From positions 3,510,859-3,574,858 of the forward strand of contig OX638294.1 in NCBI GenBank assembly GCA_951812325.1: 64,000 nt of DNA, written 5' to 3'. The number at the start of each line of letters is the position of its first letter. Position 1 is the first letter of the stretch. The DNA comes from an uncultured Thermoanaerobaculia bacterium (lineage in GTDB: Bacteria > Acidobacteriota > Thermoanaerobaculia > Multivoradales > Multivoraceae). A program made the position numbers and the translations under genes. The notes below the pieces were generated by a model. The model was not told the DNA's origin. It saw only the letters and a list, made by a program, of their open reading frames with translations, and made no database searches. Shown here in pieces: positions 7,634 through 17,865 of this stretch.

Positions 7634-8803
7634 ATGACTCCGCTTGCCATCAAGGTCATTGCCGGCGTCTCGATCCTGGGGATCGCGATCGTCGGCGGGA
7701 TGATTCCCATCCTCGTCGCGAAGCGGCAGGCGAGCCGCCGGTATCTCTCCCTGGGCAACGCGCTCGCCGGGGGCATCTTCCTCGGCGTCGGGTTCGTCCA
7801 CCTGCTGCCCGAAGCCGACGAAGCGCTCCGGGGAGTGGTCGACTACCCCCTGGCCCCGCTGCTCGCGGCGCTCGGGGTCGGCCTGCTGCTCCTGATCGAC
7901 CGGGTCCTCCTCGAAGGCCGCAACTCGATGCTCGGCCAGGAGGGCGAGCCGACGAGGCCGCCGTTCTACGCCTTCGTCCTGCTCATCGTGCTGTCCGTAC
8001 ACTCGGTCATCGCGGGGATGGCTCTCGGTCTGCAACCCGAGGCGGCGGCCGCACTGGTCGTCATGCTGGGCATCCTGTTCCACAAGGGGTCGGCCGCGTT
8101 CGCCCTGATCGTGACCGCCCACGCGGCGAGCAACCGGAAGCTGTGGCAGACGCTGTGGCTCTTCTCGGTCATGACGCCGATCGGGATCGTGTTCGGTACG
8201 GTGGCGGGGGAAGTGCTCGAGGGCAGGGCATCGCTCCTCTTCGAGGGCAGCTTCAACGCGATCGCGGCGGGCACCTTCATCTACGTGGCGGTCATGGACG
8301 TGCTCGATTCGGAGATGTCGAGGGAGCGCGACCGGGTCGCGCAGTACGTGCGGAGCGCGCTGATGGGTGACGACGACGTTCCGATGCCCGAGCATGATCG
8401 GGATCGGGGGCTCAAGTTCGCACTCGTGATGATCGGCATCGCCACGATGGCGGTGATGGGTCTCTGGCATTCGCATTCGCACATCGGCCACTCGCACGAC
8501 GACAGTCACGATCACGGCGCCCGGCATGAGGCACACGGTGTCGACGAGGCCGGTCACGAAGACCACGACGAGACAGGGCGCGACGAAGACGGCGGGGCCG
8601 ACCACGACGAGGACGACGAGACCGGCCACGCCGAGGACGACCATGATCACGAGGACCATGCGTCGGCCGTCGGGCCGCCCGGCAGCCTCGGGCTACTGCC
8701 GGAAGCAGGTTCGCTGGCCGTCCAGCGCGTCGGCGTCGGTTCCGAACTCGCCGGTGGGCTCGGCGCCGTTCTCGCGCACGATGAAGGCGACCAGGTCGGC
8801 TGA
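7634..8803 (+). CDS. ZIP-family divalent metal transporter with Asp/His-rich tail
   Basis: 389 aa, GAAGGAG eleven bases before ATG 7634. Helices with the ZIP signatures are visible: GNALAGGIFLGVGFVHLLPE, then VLSVHSVIAGMALGLQ (the metal-binding HS..G helix) and LFHKGSAAFAL. ZIPs import Zn, Fe or Mn into the cytosol. After the last helices an unusual tail (about residues 277-340) is packed with His and Asp (HSHSHIGHSHDDSHDH and further), a likely metal-binding segment. The final about 35 residues overlap the end of the convergent dehydrogenase gene, so the very C-terminus may be a readthrough product of a lost stop. Confidence 0.85.
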   Translation: MTPLAIKVIAGVSILGIAIVGGMIPILVAKRQASRRYLSLGNALAGGIFLGVGFVHLLPEADEALRGVVDYPLAPLLAALGVGLLLLIDRVLLEGRNSMLGQEGEPTRPPFYAFVLLIVLSVHSVIAGMALGLQPEAAAALVVMLGILFHKGSAAFALIVTAHAASNRKLWQTLWLFSVMTPIGIVFGTVAGEVLEGRASLLFEGSFNAIAAGTFIYVAVMDVLDSEMSRERDRVAQYVRSALMGDDDVPMPEHDRDRGLKFALVMIGIATMAVMGLWHSHSHIGHSHDDSHDHGARHEAHGVDEAGHEDHDETGRDEDGGADHDEDDETGHAEDDHDHEDHASAVGPPGSLGLLPEAGSLAVQRVGVGSELAGGLGAVLAHDEGDQVG

Positions 8804-10933
8804 CGCCGCGGGACCGATCGTGCCTTCCCTGCCCGGGGGCATCGTTTCGCGGATCGTCCGGTAGAGCCCGCTGGCGGCACGGTTCGACCAGTGGCTCGTG
8901 AAGCTGCGCCCGGCGAGAGCGGCGCCCTGGGCGCCGCCGCGCAGGGTCGGCCCGTGGCACTCGGCACACTGTTCCCGGTAGAGGGCGCCGCCGCGCTCGG
9001 CCTGCTCCTCCGAGAAAGTCGCACAGGGGGCCGATGTCTCGAGCAGGGGCGCGTCGATCATGATCATGGGCGGCGGTTCGCCTGCGGCCGCGTCAGCGGC
9101 CACCGGCTGTTCGATCGGGCCGCGCCCCGCGGTGGCGGAGAGCTTGAAGGCGTAGAGCAGGTTCGAACCGGAGCGCACGGTCAGGTTCCCGAGGCGGTTG
9201 AAGAGCCCGCTCAGCAGGTCGCCGCCGCCCGCGGCTACCGCGATGTACTGCTCGCCGCCGACCGCGAAACTGACCGGGAAGCCGGTGACCGGTCCGCCCA
9301 GCACCGTCTCCCAGAGGATGTCGCCGGTCCTCGCGTCGAAGGCCCGGAAGCGTCGGTTCGTGTTGCCGGCGAAGACGAGGCCGCCGCCGGTGGTCATCAC
9401 CGACATCGTTCCGGCCGGTTCCTCGAACCGCCACAGGGATTCGCCGGTGCGCGCGGAAACCGCGTCCAGACGCCCGACCGTCGCCTTGTTCGGCGCCAAC
9501 CGGAACCGGAATTCGACGCCGTAGCCCTCCGGCGGCTCCTCGCCGGTGTCGGTGATGATCGGCGACATGCAGACGTCCTGCAGGGGTGCGTAGACCGCCT
9601 CTGTCAGCGGGCTGTAGGCCGCGGTCGGCCAGTCCTTGCCGCCGCTCGCCGCCGGGCAGACGACGCCGTACTCCTCGTCGCGGGCCTTGGGGATGACCTC
9701 TTCGTTGACCGTGACCGCTCCGGTGTGCGGGTCGATGTGCGTGATCACGTTCTGGAACACGGTTTCACGTGCCCACAGGAACTCGCCGGTTTCGCGGTCG
9801 AGGGTCCAGAGGATTGCCGTCTTGCCGGGGAAGCCGGTCATCACCTTTCGCCGGTCTCCGTGCTCGAGCGCCGGGTTGATCGACCAGGCGGCTTCTTCGT
9901 CCGGTTCCATCTCCAGGTCGACCAGGATGCGCTCGAAGGGATGGTCGAGATCCCAGTTGTCTCGCGGCAGGTGCTGGAAGTACCACGCGAGTTCGCCGGT
10001 GTCGGCGCGGAGTGCGAGGGTGCTGTTCGAGTAGAGCAGCGAGCCGGCGCCGCTGCCGCGAAGCACCTCGGGCGAGGGCGCCGGCACTGACGTGCCCCAG
10101 TAGACGAGGTCGAGGTCCGGGTCGTAGGAGCCGACGTGCCAGGCGCCGACGTGGAACCGGCGCTCGAGCGGCAGGCCGCCCCAGGTTTCGTCGCCGGGTT
10201 CGCCGGGCCTCGGGATCGTGTGGAAGCGCCAGAGCTCGCGGCCATCCTCCGCGTCGTGCGCCGTGATGTAGCAGCCCCCTGCGACGGACATGTTGCAGGA
10301 GCGGCCGCTGATCACCTTGCCGTTCGCGATGATCGGACCGGAGGAGTGAGCGATTTGGCTGTCCCCGACCCGGGTCTCCCAGACCAGTTCGCCAGTGTTC
10401 GCGTCCAGGCGGATGATGAAGGCGTCCATCGTCGCGACGAACAGGCCGTCCTGCCAGATCGCGATGTTGCGGGTGACCCTGCCCAGACCCTGGCCGAAGC
10501 GCCGCTCCGGGTCGCTGCCCTCGGGATCGAGATAGTCGTGTTCGCGGCGGTACTCCCAGATCAGGTCGCCGGTGCGTGCGTCGAGAGCGTGAATCACGTC
10601 GCCCGTCTGCGGCAGGTAGACGATGCCTCCGCGCACCAGGGGCGTCGCCTCGTTGGGACCGGCTTCCATCGGGGCCGCCCAGGCGTAGTCGAGTTGCCCG
10701 ACCGTCTCCGTGTTCACCGCGTCGAGGGCGCTGTAGGCCCAGGCCGACAGGTTGCCGCGGAAGCTCAGCCAGTCGCCGTTCGGGGTGGCGGCGAGCTCGG
10801 CGTCGGTCACCGGTTCGATCAACGGTCCGGACTGGCCGGGTGCGGCGGCTGCGGACGCCAGGAACACGAGGACGGCGGTCGCGGCCGCCGCGCTACCCAG
10901 TCGCACGTCGCCCGGTACATGGTTGGCACTCAT
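8693..10933 (-). CDS. PQQ-dependent dehydrogenase with C-terminal cytochrome c
   Basis: 746 aa. The N-terminal signal peptide (about residues 1-33) directs it to the periplasm. Repeated tryptophan-docking blades of a beta-propeller are visible (ALDARTGDLIWEYRREHDY, LDANTGELVWETRVG, FDARTGDILWETVLGG). The catalytic-face region RDNWDLDHPFERILVDLE and a CAECH haem c motif near residue 657 identify a quinohaemoprotein alcohol dehydrogenase. It oxidises a primary alcohol or similar and passes electrons through its haem to the respiratory chain. The substrate cannot be read from sequence. It lies 150 bp downstream of a run of small exported-protein genes on the same strand. Confidence 0.88.
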   Translation of the reverse strand: MSANHVPGDVRLGSAAAATAVLVFLASAAAAPGQSGPLIEPVTDAELAATPNGDWLSFRGNLSAWAYSALDAVNTETVGQLDYAWAAPMEAGPNEATPLVRGGIVYLPQTGDVIHALDARTGDLIWEYRREHDYLDPEGSDPERRFGQGLGRVTRNIAIWQDGLFVATMDAFIIRLDANTGELVWETRVGDSQIAHSSGPIIANGKVISGRSCNMSVAGGCYITAHDAEDGRELWRFHTIPRPGEPGDETWGGLPLERRFHVGAWHVGSYDPDLDLVYWGTSVPAPSPEVLRGSGAGSLLYSNSTLALRADTGELAWYFQHLPRDNWDLDHPFERILVDLEMEPDEEAAWSINPALEHGDRRKVMTGFPGKTAILWTLDRETGEFLWARETVFQNVITHIDPHTGAVTVNEEVIPKARDEEYGVVCPAASGGKDWPTAAYSPLTEAVYAPLQDVCMSPIITDTGEEPPEGYGVEFRFRLAPNKATVGRLDAVSARTGESLWRFEEPAGTMSVMTTGGGLVFAGNTNRRFRAFDARTGDILWETVLGGPVTGFPVSFAVGGEQYIAVAAGGGDLLSGLFNRLGNLTVRSGSNLLYAFKLSATAGRGPIEQPVAADAAAGEPPPMIMIDAPLLETSAPCATFSEEQAERGGALYREQCAECHGPTLRGGAQGAALAGRSFTSHWSNRAASGLYRTIRETMPPGREGTIGPAASADLVAFIVRENGAEPTGEFGTDADALDGQRTCFRQ

Positions 10934-11083
10934 GTCACGCTCCCCGCTTCATGGCAGACGGGTACTGCCTGATTCGTTGATGAGGCGGAGCATAGCGGGA
11001 TGCCGCCGGACCGCGGCGCCGCCGAGTAGCCGGCGTCTCACACCGGGTGGGCCGGCGCGAGGCGAAGTCTCGTTCCCTGACGA

Positions 11084-11170
11084 CTACCCGAGCCCCAGCT
11101 CCTCCATCAGTTCCGTCTCCGTCACCCGCGGCCGTTCGTCGGCGAAGTCGTAGCGGTCGGGCTTGCTCAT
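11084..11170 (-). CDS. 28-residue coupled small ORF after DUF2911
   Basis: ATG 11170 overlaps the TGA of the preceding gene (ATGA). The peptide starts MSKPDRYDFADE and ends TETELMEELGLG: soluble, acidic, no hydrophobic segment. The overlap and protein-like composition suggest a real small gene. Function unknown. Confidence 0.4.
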   Translation of the reverse strand: MSKPDRYDFADERPRVTETELMEELGLG

Positions 11171-11847
11171 GGATTCCCCTCCTCGGCCGGTTCTTCGCCT
11201 TCCTCGGCCGGTCCGGCCACGAGGAACGGCACCGACGCCATCTGGCGGTCCCAGAGGAGTGCCAGCCGGCCACCCTCCGGCGTCACGTCGAGGAACTGCC
11301 AGGACAACTGTTCGAACGAGATCGGCAACGGCTGGAGAACCATGTCGGTGCGCAGCACGTCCCGTCCCGGCGTGTAGCCGTAGGCGCCGAAGAGCGCCTC
11401 GCGCTCCTGGTAGTCGTACGTTTCCTGTGCCGGCCAGGTCGAGACGATCAGGATCCAGCGTTCCGGGCCGAGCTGGATGAACATCGTGTACTCGCCCGGC
11501 TCGAGGCGGGTGTCGTCGATGATCAGCGGCAGTTCCGTGATCAGCCGGGTCGTGTAGTTGGCGCCCGCGCGCCAAACCGGTGCGCCGTCGTTGAGAAACG
11601 CGATGAAGTCGGGCGGCCCGAAGATGTCCCGGCCGCGCCGCAGCGGCCGGCCGAACTTGACCTCGACCCACGCCCCGTTGACATAGCCGGAGCGGGGATC
11701 GAAGTAGCCGCCGATCTGGGCCGCGGCCTCCCCGGCCGGACTGGCCGGTTTCCGCTGGGCTATCGCGGCGTCGCCGCCCGCAGCCAACTCGACGCCCGCG
11801 ACGAGCAGCGCCGCGGACGCCGTGATTGCGAAGCGGCTCACCGCCAC
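11167..11847 (-). CDS. DUF2911-like secreted protein
   Basis: 226 aa with a signal peptide (residues 1-30, ending AAIAQ). The body has features of DUF2911 proteins: GRPLRRGRDIFG, FIAFLNDGAPVWRAGANYTT, then LEPGEYTMFIQLGPERWILIVS. The family is common in Acidobacteriota and Bacteroidetes and has no settled function. Its start is ten bases after the end of the DUF6265-like gene, so the two are probably co-transcribed. The C-terminus is Glu-rich. Confidence 0.75.
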   Translation of the reverse strand: MAVSRFAITASAALLVAGVELAAGGDAAIAQRKPASPAGEAAAQIGGYFDPRSGYVNGAWVEVKFGRPLRRGRDIFGPPDFIAFLNDGAPVWRAGANYTTRLITELPLIIDDTRLEPGEYTMFIQLGPERWILIVSTWPAQETYDYQEREALFGAYGYTPGRDVLRTDMVLQPLPISFEQLSWQFLDVTPEGGRLALLWDRQMASVPFLVAGPAEEGEEPAEEGNP

Positions 11848-11857
11848 CGGGCCAGTG

Positions 11858-12337
11858 CTACTTGACCGCCTCGAGCGGGATTTCGAACTCCTGGCCGCTG
11901 GCCACCTCGACCGAGATGACGAACTTGTCGTCGGCGGGCCTGCTGTAGGCGAGCTTGGCGAGAGAGCCGTTGCCCTCGCCCGTGTTCTCGAACCTGATCA
12001 TCCGGTCCTTCGACTCGACGAGCTTCATCACCTGGAAACCTTCGTAGCGAGGCTTCATGCCGGGGTCCCACTGCTTGAGGCGCAGCACCAGGGAGTCGTT
12101 CTCCTCCTCGATCGAGATCAACTCGATCATGTTCGTCGTGCCGTCGGGCGAGAAGCCGCGGACCCGGGCCACCATCGAGCCGTTCCTGGGCACCGCCCAG
12201 TTCTCCTCCAGCGACGGGCCGCTCCAGGTCCCGGTCATCCAGCCCAGGTCTTCGACCTTGGGCCCGTGGTCGTCAGCGGCTACGCCAGTCACGGCCAAGA
12301 GAATAGCGATCAACATGACGAACAGCGTGCGGCGCAT
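11858..12337 (-). CDS. DUF6265-like secreted lipocalin-type protein
   Basis: 159 aa from ATG 12337, with GGAGG nine bases upstream; the longer upstream frame is not protein-like. A signal peptide (residues 1-20) is followed by LGWMTGTWSG, which resembles the opening of lipocalin-like DUF6265 proteins, and LVLRLKQWDPGMKPRYEG. Likely an exported beta-barrel-fold protein of unknown ligand. First gene of the minus-strand run that leads to the PQQ dehydrogenase. Confidence 0.7.
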   Translation of the reverse strand: MRRTLFVMLIAILLAVTGVAADDHGPKVEDLGWMTGTWSGPSLEENWAVPRNGSMVARVRGFSPDGTTNMIELISIEEENDSLVLRLKQWDPGMKPRYEGFQVMKLVESKDRMIRFENTGEGNGSLAKLAYSRPADDKFVISVEVASGQEFEIPLEAVK

Positions 12338-12572
12338 GGATTGTCCTCCAGGGAATTGAGCCGCCGACGATAGCAGCCGGCGGCTGCGGCGTCGGCCGCT
12401 GCCACGGCTCCAGCACGATAGCCCTCGAATCGCATGCGTCAGCCAAGCCGTCCCGACAGAGCCGCCGAACCCGTTGCAGGCTCCGGGTCGGGCCCGGAAC
12501 CCGGAACCCGGAAGCCCGGGAGCTTGCCGGGCCGAAGTCGCTTCGCTACGTTCTGCGGTGCACGGTTCTGGC

Positions 12573-14153
12573 ATGAGCGCCTCTCGACAAGAAGGAATGG
12601 CAACCCTTGGTCGGCCCCCGATCTGGTTCTGCATCCGTCAGCACGGTCGAGCGAAGTTGCACGGTTGGGTCGACTACCCGGCGCTGCCCGAGTTGCCTGC
12701 CCGGATCGCGGGCGACCCGGACGGCATGGCCGAGGTCTGTGTCACGGAACAGTCTCGCCCGGTTGCGCCGGATGAGGTGTCCCGTGTGTTCTGCAACCGC
12801 GTCCGCGGGCTGATCGGCCTGGAGATCGCGTATCGGGACGAGACGGTCAGACTGCCGCCCACCCGCATGCTCGCCGGGAACCTCCGCTTCGGGCGGGCAC
12901 TGGAGCGGTTCCGCAAACGGAGGGGCCTGAGCGCATCCGAGTTCGAGGCCAACGGCCGCCTGAGCGCCTTCGCAGCTCGCCAGTTCCTGCTTGGCGGCGA
13001 CGGGTGGGCTGGTGCAACGGAGTTGTATCGGGGCTCACCCCTGGTAGCGCCCGCTCCGTCGGAGGATGAGGACCGCGTCGCCGACCTCGCATGGGGCATC
13101 GGACGATGGATGCTCGACAACCTGTCACCGGAAGGCGGGCTGCCTTACAAGTACTGGCCCAGTCGGGGCGAGGCCGCGCCGTCGGACAACGCGATCCGCC
13201 GGTTCCTCGCGACGCTGTCCCTGGCACGGTTCGCGAAGCTCCACTGCAGTGCTGAACTGGCCGAGGCCGCGCGGCGCAATCTACGCTTCAATCTGCGGCG
13301 CTACTTCCGGAACATCGGGGGTGGACGCGGCGCCATCGTCGAGCGGACCGGGGCGAAGCTCGGCGCTGCCGCGCTGGCGGCTCTGTGCATCCTGGAGAGT
13401 CCCGCCCGTCACGAGTTCGCGGCCGAACTGACTCTGCTGACGGCGGGGGTGAACTCGCTCGCGGACGAGGAGCTGGGATTCAGGACGTTCTTCTTCCCGC
13501 CCGAGCGCGATGGTCAGAACTGGAACTTCTACTCCGGGGAGGCGCTGCTGTTCCAGGTTGAGGCGGCGCGGCGGGGCATCGAGGGCGCTCCGGCGCCGGA
13601 GCGCTGCGCGGCAACCTTCGAGCGCTGCAGCGAACGGCACCGGCAAGCCCGCAATCCCGCGTTCGTGCCGTGGCACGCGCAAGCCGGAGCCTCTCTGTTC
13701 GCACTGACGGGAAGGCGCGAGGTGGCGGAATTCGTGTTCGAGATTTCCGACTGGCTGCTGCCGATGCAGCAATGGGACGGATTGGACCCGGACCTGCGCG
13801 GTCGCTTCCATGATCCGCGCCGCCCTGAATTCGGCCCCCCGCACGCGGCTTCCACCGGCGCGTACCTGGAGGGGCTCGCGGACGCTCTGATCCTGGCGCG
13901 CTCGCTGGGAGACGAACAGCGTGCCGCGGCCTACGAGCGCGTCATCGAGCGTGGACTGCGGTCTCTGCGGCAGCTGCAGTTCCGGGGACCGTACGACACC
14001 TTCTACATTTCGAAGAAGAAGCGCGTCCTGGGAGCGTTGCGCACCGAGGCCTACGACAATGCGGTGCGGGTGGACTCGGCCGCTCACGCGCTCGGCGCGG
14101 CTGAGAAGCTGCTACGGCAGAGGCAGGCTCAGCCGGTCGGCGGCAGGACGTAG
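12573..14153 (+). CDS. Uncharacterised protein with helical-toroid-like C-terminal region
   Basis: About 526 aa from ATG 12573; an alternative ATG at 12597 (AAGGA directly abutting it) would remove eight residues. The N-terminal about 130 residues hold TRMLAGNLRFGRALERFRKR. The C-terminal two thirds alternate helical hairpins with conserved-looking WNFYSGEALLFQVEAARRG, WHAQAGASLFALTGRREVA, STGAYLEGLADALILARSLG and RTEAYDNAVRVDSAAHA. These are typical of (alpha/alpha)6 barrel enzymes acting on sugars (inference from pattern). No family recognised. It converges with the beta-hydroxylase lipoprotein gene, and its last codons lie in a duplicated copy of that gene's tail. Confidence 0.6.
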   Translation: MSASRQEGMATLGRPPIWFCIRQHGRAKLHGWVDYPALPELPARIAGDPDGMAEVCVTEQSRPVAPDEVSRVFCNRVRGLIGLEIAYRDETVRLPPTRMLAGNLRFGRALERFRKRRGLSASEFEANGRLSAFAARQFLLGGDGWAGATELYRGSPLVAPAPSEDEDRVADLAWGIGRWMLDNLSPEGGLPYKYWPSRGEAAPSDNAIRRFLATLSLARFAKLHCSAELAEAARRNLRFNLRRYFRNIGGGRGAIVERTGAKLGAAALAALCILESPARHEFAAELTLLTAGVNSLADEELGFRTFFFPPERDGQNWNFYSGEALLFQVEAARRGIEGAPAPERCAATFERCSERHRQARNPAFVPWHAQAGASLFALTGRREVAEFVFEISDWLLPMQQWDGLDPDLRGRFHDPRRPEFGPPHAASTGAYLEGLADALILARSLGDEQRAAAYERVIERGLRSLRQLQFRGPYDTFYISKKKRVLGALRTEAYDNAVRVDSAAHALGAAEKLLRQRQAQPVGGRT

Positions 14154-14203
14154 TAGTCGCGCAGCCCGGCGTTACCGGCGTATACGTTCCCGGCCTTCGT
14201 GGC

Positions 14204-15943
<1,740 letters not shown>

Positions 15944-16020
15944 GATGATCCTCCACCCAAGTCGTAGAAGGGAGCTTTCAAGACTCTAGCATGCGGCCTT
16001 CCTGATGCTCCTCAGAGCCT

Positions 16021-16290
16021 TTCCCATGACAAATGAGCCTGAAGGGGCGATGTCAATCCCACGAGAGATGAGCCTGAGCGCGTGTTGGGGATCATCGGAG
16101 GATGATCTTGCGACTCCACATCGAGCGGCTTCGGACCCTGGACGAGGTCCGGGACTTCATGGCCGGCAGCGCGCCGGTCGACTTCCGTTTCGTGGAGAGC
16201 CTTGTCCCACATGAGGTGAGCCTGAAGTGTCGACGTCAATCCCAGGAGAAATGAGCCTGAGTGCGGGTTGGGGATCATTGGAGGATTCCA
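16021..16290 (+). repeat. Two copies of an IS-end-like segment with iterons
   Basis: A segment of about 80 bp occurs at about 16021-16105 and again at about 16204-16285. Each copy carries two iterons of the form ATGAGCCTGA (16033, 16068; 16216 with one change, 16251), always 35 bp apart, and ends with GGGATCAT.GGAGGAT just before a start-codon position. This looks like the left end and transposase-binding sites of an insertion sequence, present twice. Confidence 0.7.
16102..16199 (+). pseudogene. 5' fragment of an integrase/transposase gene
   Basis: ATG 16102, directly after GGAGG, opens with ILRLHIERLRTLDEVRDFMA and then GSAPVDFRFVES. This resembles the first about 33 residues of integrase-type DDE transposases of elements with this kind of start. 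The similarity ends where the second copy of the IS-end repeat begins. Only a scar remains. Confidence 0.6.
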
Positions 16291-16377
16291 GGCTCCCTCG
16301 TCGCGCCTTGCCGGTTAAACGCCTGACCGACTTGGCCCGACACGGACCTTTGCCGGCACCACGGGCTGCCAGGTGTG

Positions 16378-17550
16378 CTACTGCGAGCACCTGAACGCCT
16401 GGGTGTCGCTGCGGGTGGACGCAGTCATTCCCTGGGCGTTGCGATGCGTCCAGCTGGTTCCGTCCGGGGCCGTGATCAGAAGGTTGAACTCCAGAGTGGT
16501 CACGGGCGCGACGAAGATCCAGCGGTATCCGTTGTACGAGCAGCCGTCGAGGACCTTGACCAACACCTCGGCGTTGGATCTGTTGAAGAACCAGAGAAGG
16601 CCCGATTCTCCCGAGGCCCAGATGCCGCTCTTCGCCTGGCCGACCTGCCCATCGGGTGTGCGGTAGCACATGCTGACCTCGTAGTCGCCGTCGAACTGCA
16701 GCACGGTCGTCGTCGGCGTGCAGCCCGGCGTCGGTGGAGGCGTGCCGTCTCCGTGGTCCACGCCCATGCGGAGGAAGTACGCGGTCGCCACGGTCTCCGC
16801 GTTCCATGAACTCCAGGCGTCTCCCGCCGAGGACCGGTGCCGCCAGAAGTTGCTCGTACCGCCTGGGCCGTTTCGATCCTCGGCGAAAGCCTTGCCGCTT
16901 GAGTTCGGCCACTGAACGGCCAGCCATACAGGGCCGCCATCGAGCTGCTGCGAGATGATGTCGCCGCTGTTGATCAAGCCACAGGTGCCCCGGCCTCTGG
17001 CCAGGCCGGAGACCGTCGCCGTGTACACGGCCAACGGACTGCCCGGCTGCCCACCGGAATCACGGTAGAACGTCAGTGCGAACGAAACGTCCGCATTGTC
17101 GTCGTCCTGCGCACGACCGAAACAGGCCGTCACGGAGGTCACGGTGCCCGCGCGAGGCAGGCGGAATCGTTGGGCGTACTCCTGTTCATGCGCGTTGGTG
17201 ACGAAGGTGAACGCCTCGGGCGTACCATCGTCGTACCTGTACTCGGTTGATGCGAACGACGGGATCCCGGCAAGGTCCGACGCGGCCCCGTCAGCCGACC
17301 GTGGGCTGTCGGCTTCGACCAGGATCAGGTCGACGTGGAAGTTGCTCATCGCGTCCTTGTCCGGGACATCCTCGTCGTGGTTCCGGATCGGGGCTCCCGC
17401 CGGGGCCGCCGGGGGATCCCCTCCCGTCTGAGCCGCCAGAGGCGATGAAGCGGCCAGGGTCAACGTGATCAGAGCCGGCAGGCCGATCGGTCGCCCGAGA
17501 AGGTTGCGTGTCTTTCTGCCGTTTGAACCAGAACTCGAACTGGTAGCCAT
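16378..17550 (-). CDS. Secreted protein of unknown function
   Basis: 390 aa from ATG 17550 with AAGGAGA eight bases upstream. The signal region LITLTLAASSPLAAQ ends at about residue 41. Residues about 100-230 (EYRYDDGTPEAFTFV, then VTSVTACFGRAQDDDNADV and SFALTFYRDSGGQPGSPL) look like a beta-sandwich module seen in secreted proteins of Acidobacteriota-like genomes. A second beta-rich module follows (TTTVLQFDGDYEVSMCYRT; GQAKSGIWASGESGLLWFF; CSYNGYRWIFVAPVTTLEF). Two or more Cys pairs suggest disulfides. Likely an exported adhesin or matrix-type protein (inference). Confidence 0.65.
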   Translation of the reverse strand: MATSSSSGSNGRKTRNLLGRPIGLPALITLTLAASSPLAAQTGGDPPAAPAGAPIRNHDEDVPDKDAMSNFHVDLILVEADSPRSADGAASDLAGIPSFASTEYRYDDGTPEAFTFVTNAHEQEYAQRFRLPRAGTVTSVTACFGRAQDDDNADVSFALTFYRDSGGQPGSPLAVYTATVSGLARGRGTCGLINSGDIISQQLDGGPVWLAVQWPNSSGKAFAEDRNGPGGTSNFWRHRSSAGDAWSSWNAETVATAYFLRMGVDHGDGTPPPTPGCTPTTTVLQFDGDYEVSMCYRTPDGQVGQAKSGIWASGESGLLWFFNRSNAEVLVKVLDGCSYNGYRWIFVAPVTTLEFNLLITAPDGTSWTHRNAQGMTASTRSDTQAFRCSQ

Positions 17551-17591
17551 GCTGCTTTCTCCTTCCTTTTCTTCGAGGGACGGGTCGCGCT

Positions 17592-17777
17592 GGATTCGTT
17601 CCGGCACTGCATCCCGTCCAGCGTCGTGTCATCCGTGTGCTCAACGGCCGGCGTCATGCGGTCGAACGCTCGCACCAAGCCGCCCTCGTGGACCACCGCG
17701 TACCAGTCCGGGTCCGGCTCCCGCGAGGCGAAGGAGCAGTCGGTGAAGTCCGGCAACGCCGTCCCGAAGCCGACGGC
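17592..17777 (-). pseudogene. Orphan coding-like fragment upstream of the secreted protein
   Basis: About 60 codons read as natural protein (FGTALPDFTDCSFASREPDP, then DWYAVVHEGGLVRAFDRMTP and TTLDGMQCRNES). The flanking sequence in this frame is not protein-like. It may be the end of a decayed exported-protein gene. The rest of the 315-bp interval 17551-17865 shows nothing else apart from the ribosome site of the downstream gene. Confidence 0.35.
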
Positions 17778-17865
17778 CGGCTGTGGCCGACCCCGCTGCC
17801 GTGGGTCTGAGGGAAGAAGTGCTGTGCAACGACATCCAGCCGGGCGGGCGCGACCCAGGAATCGG

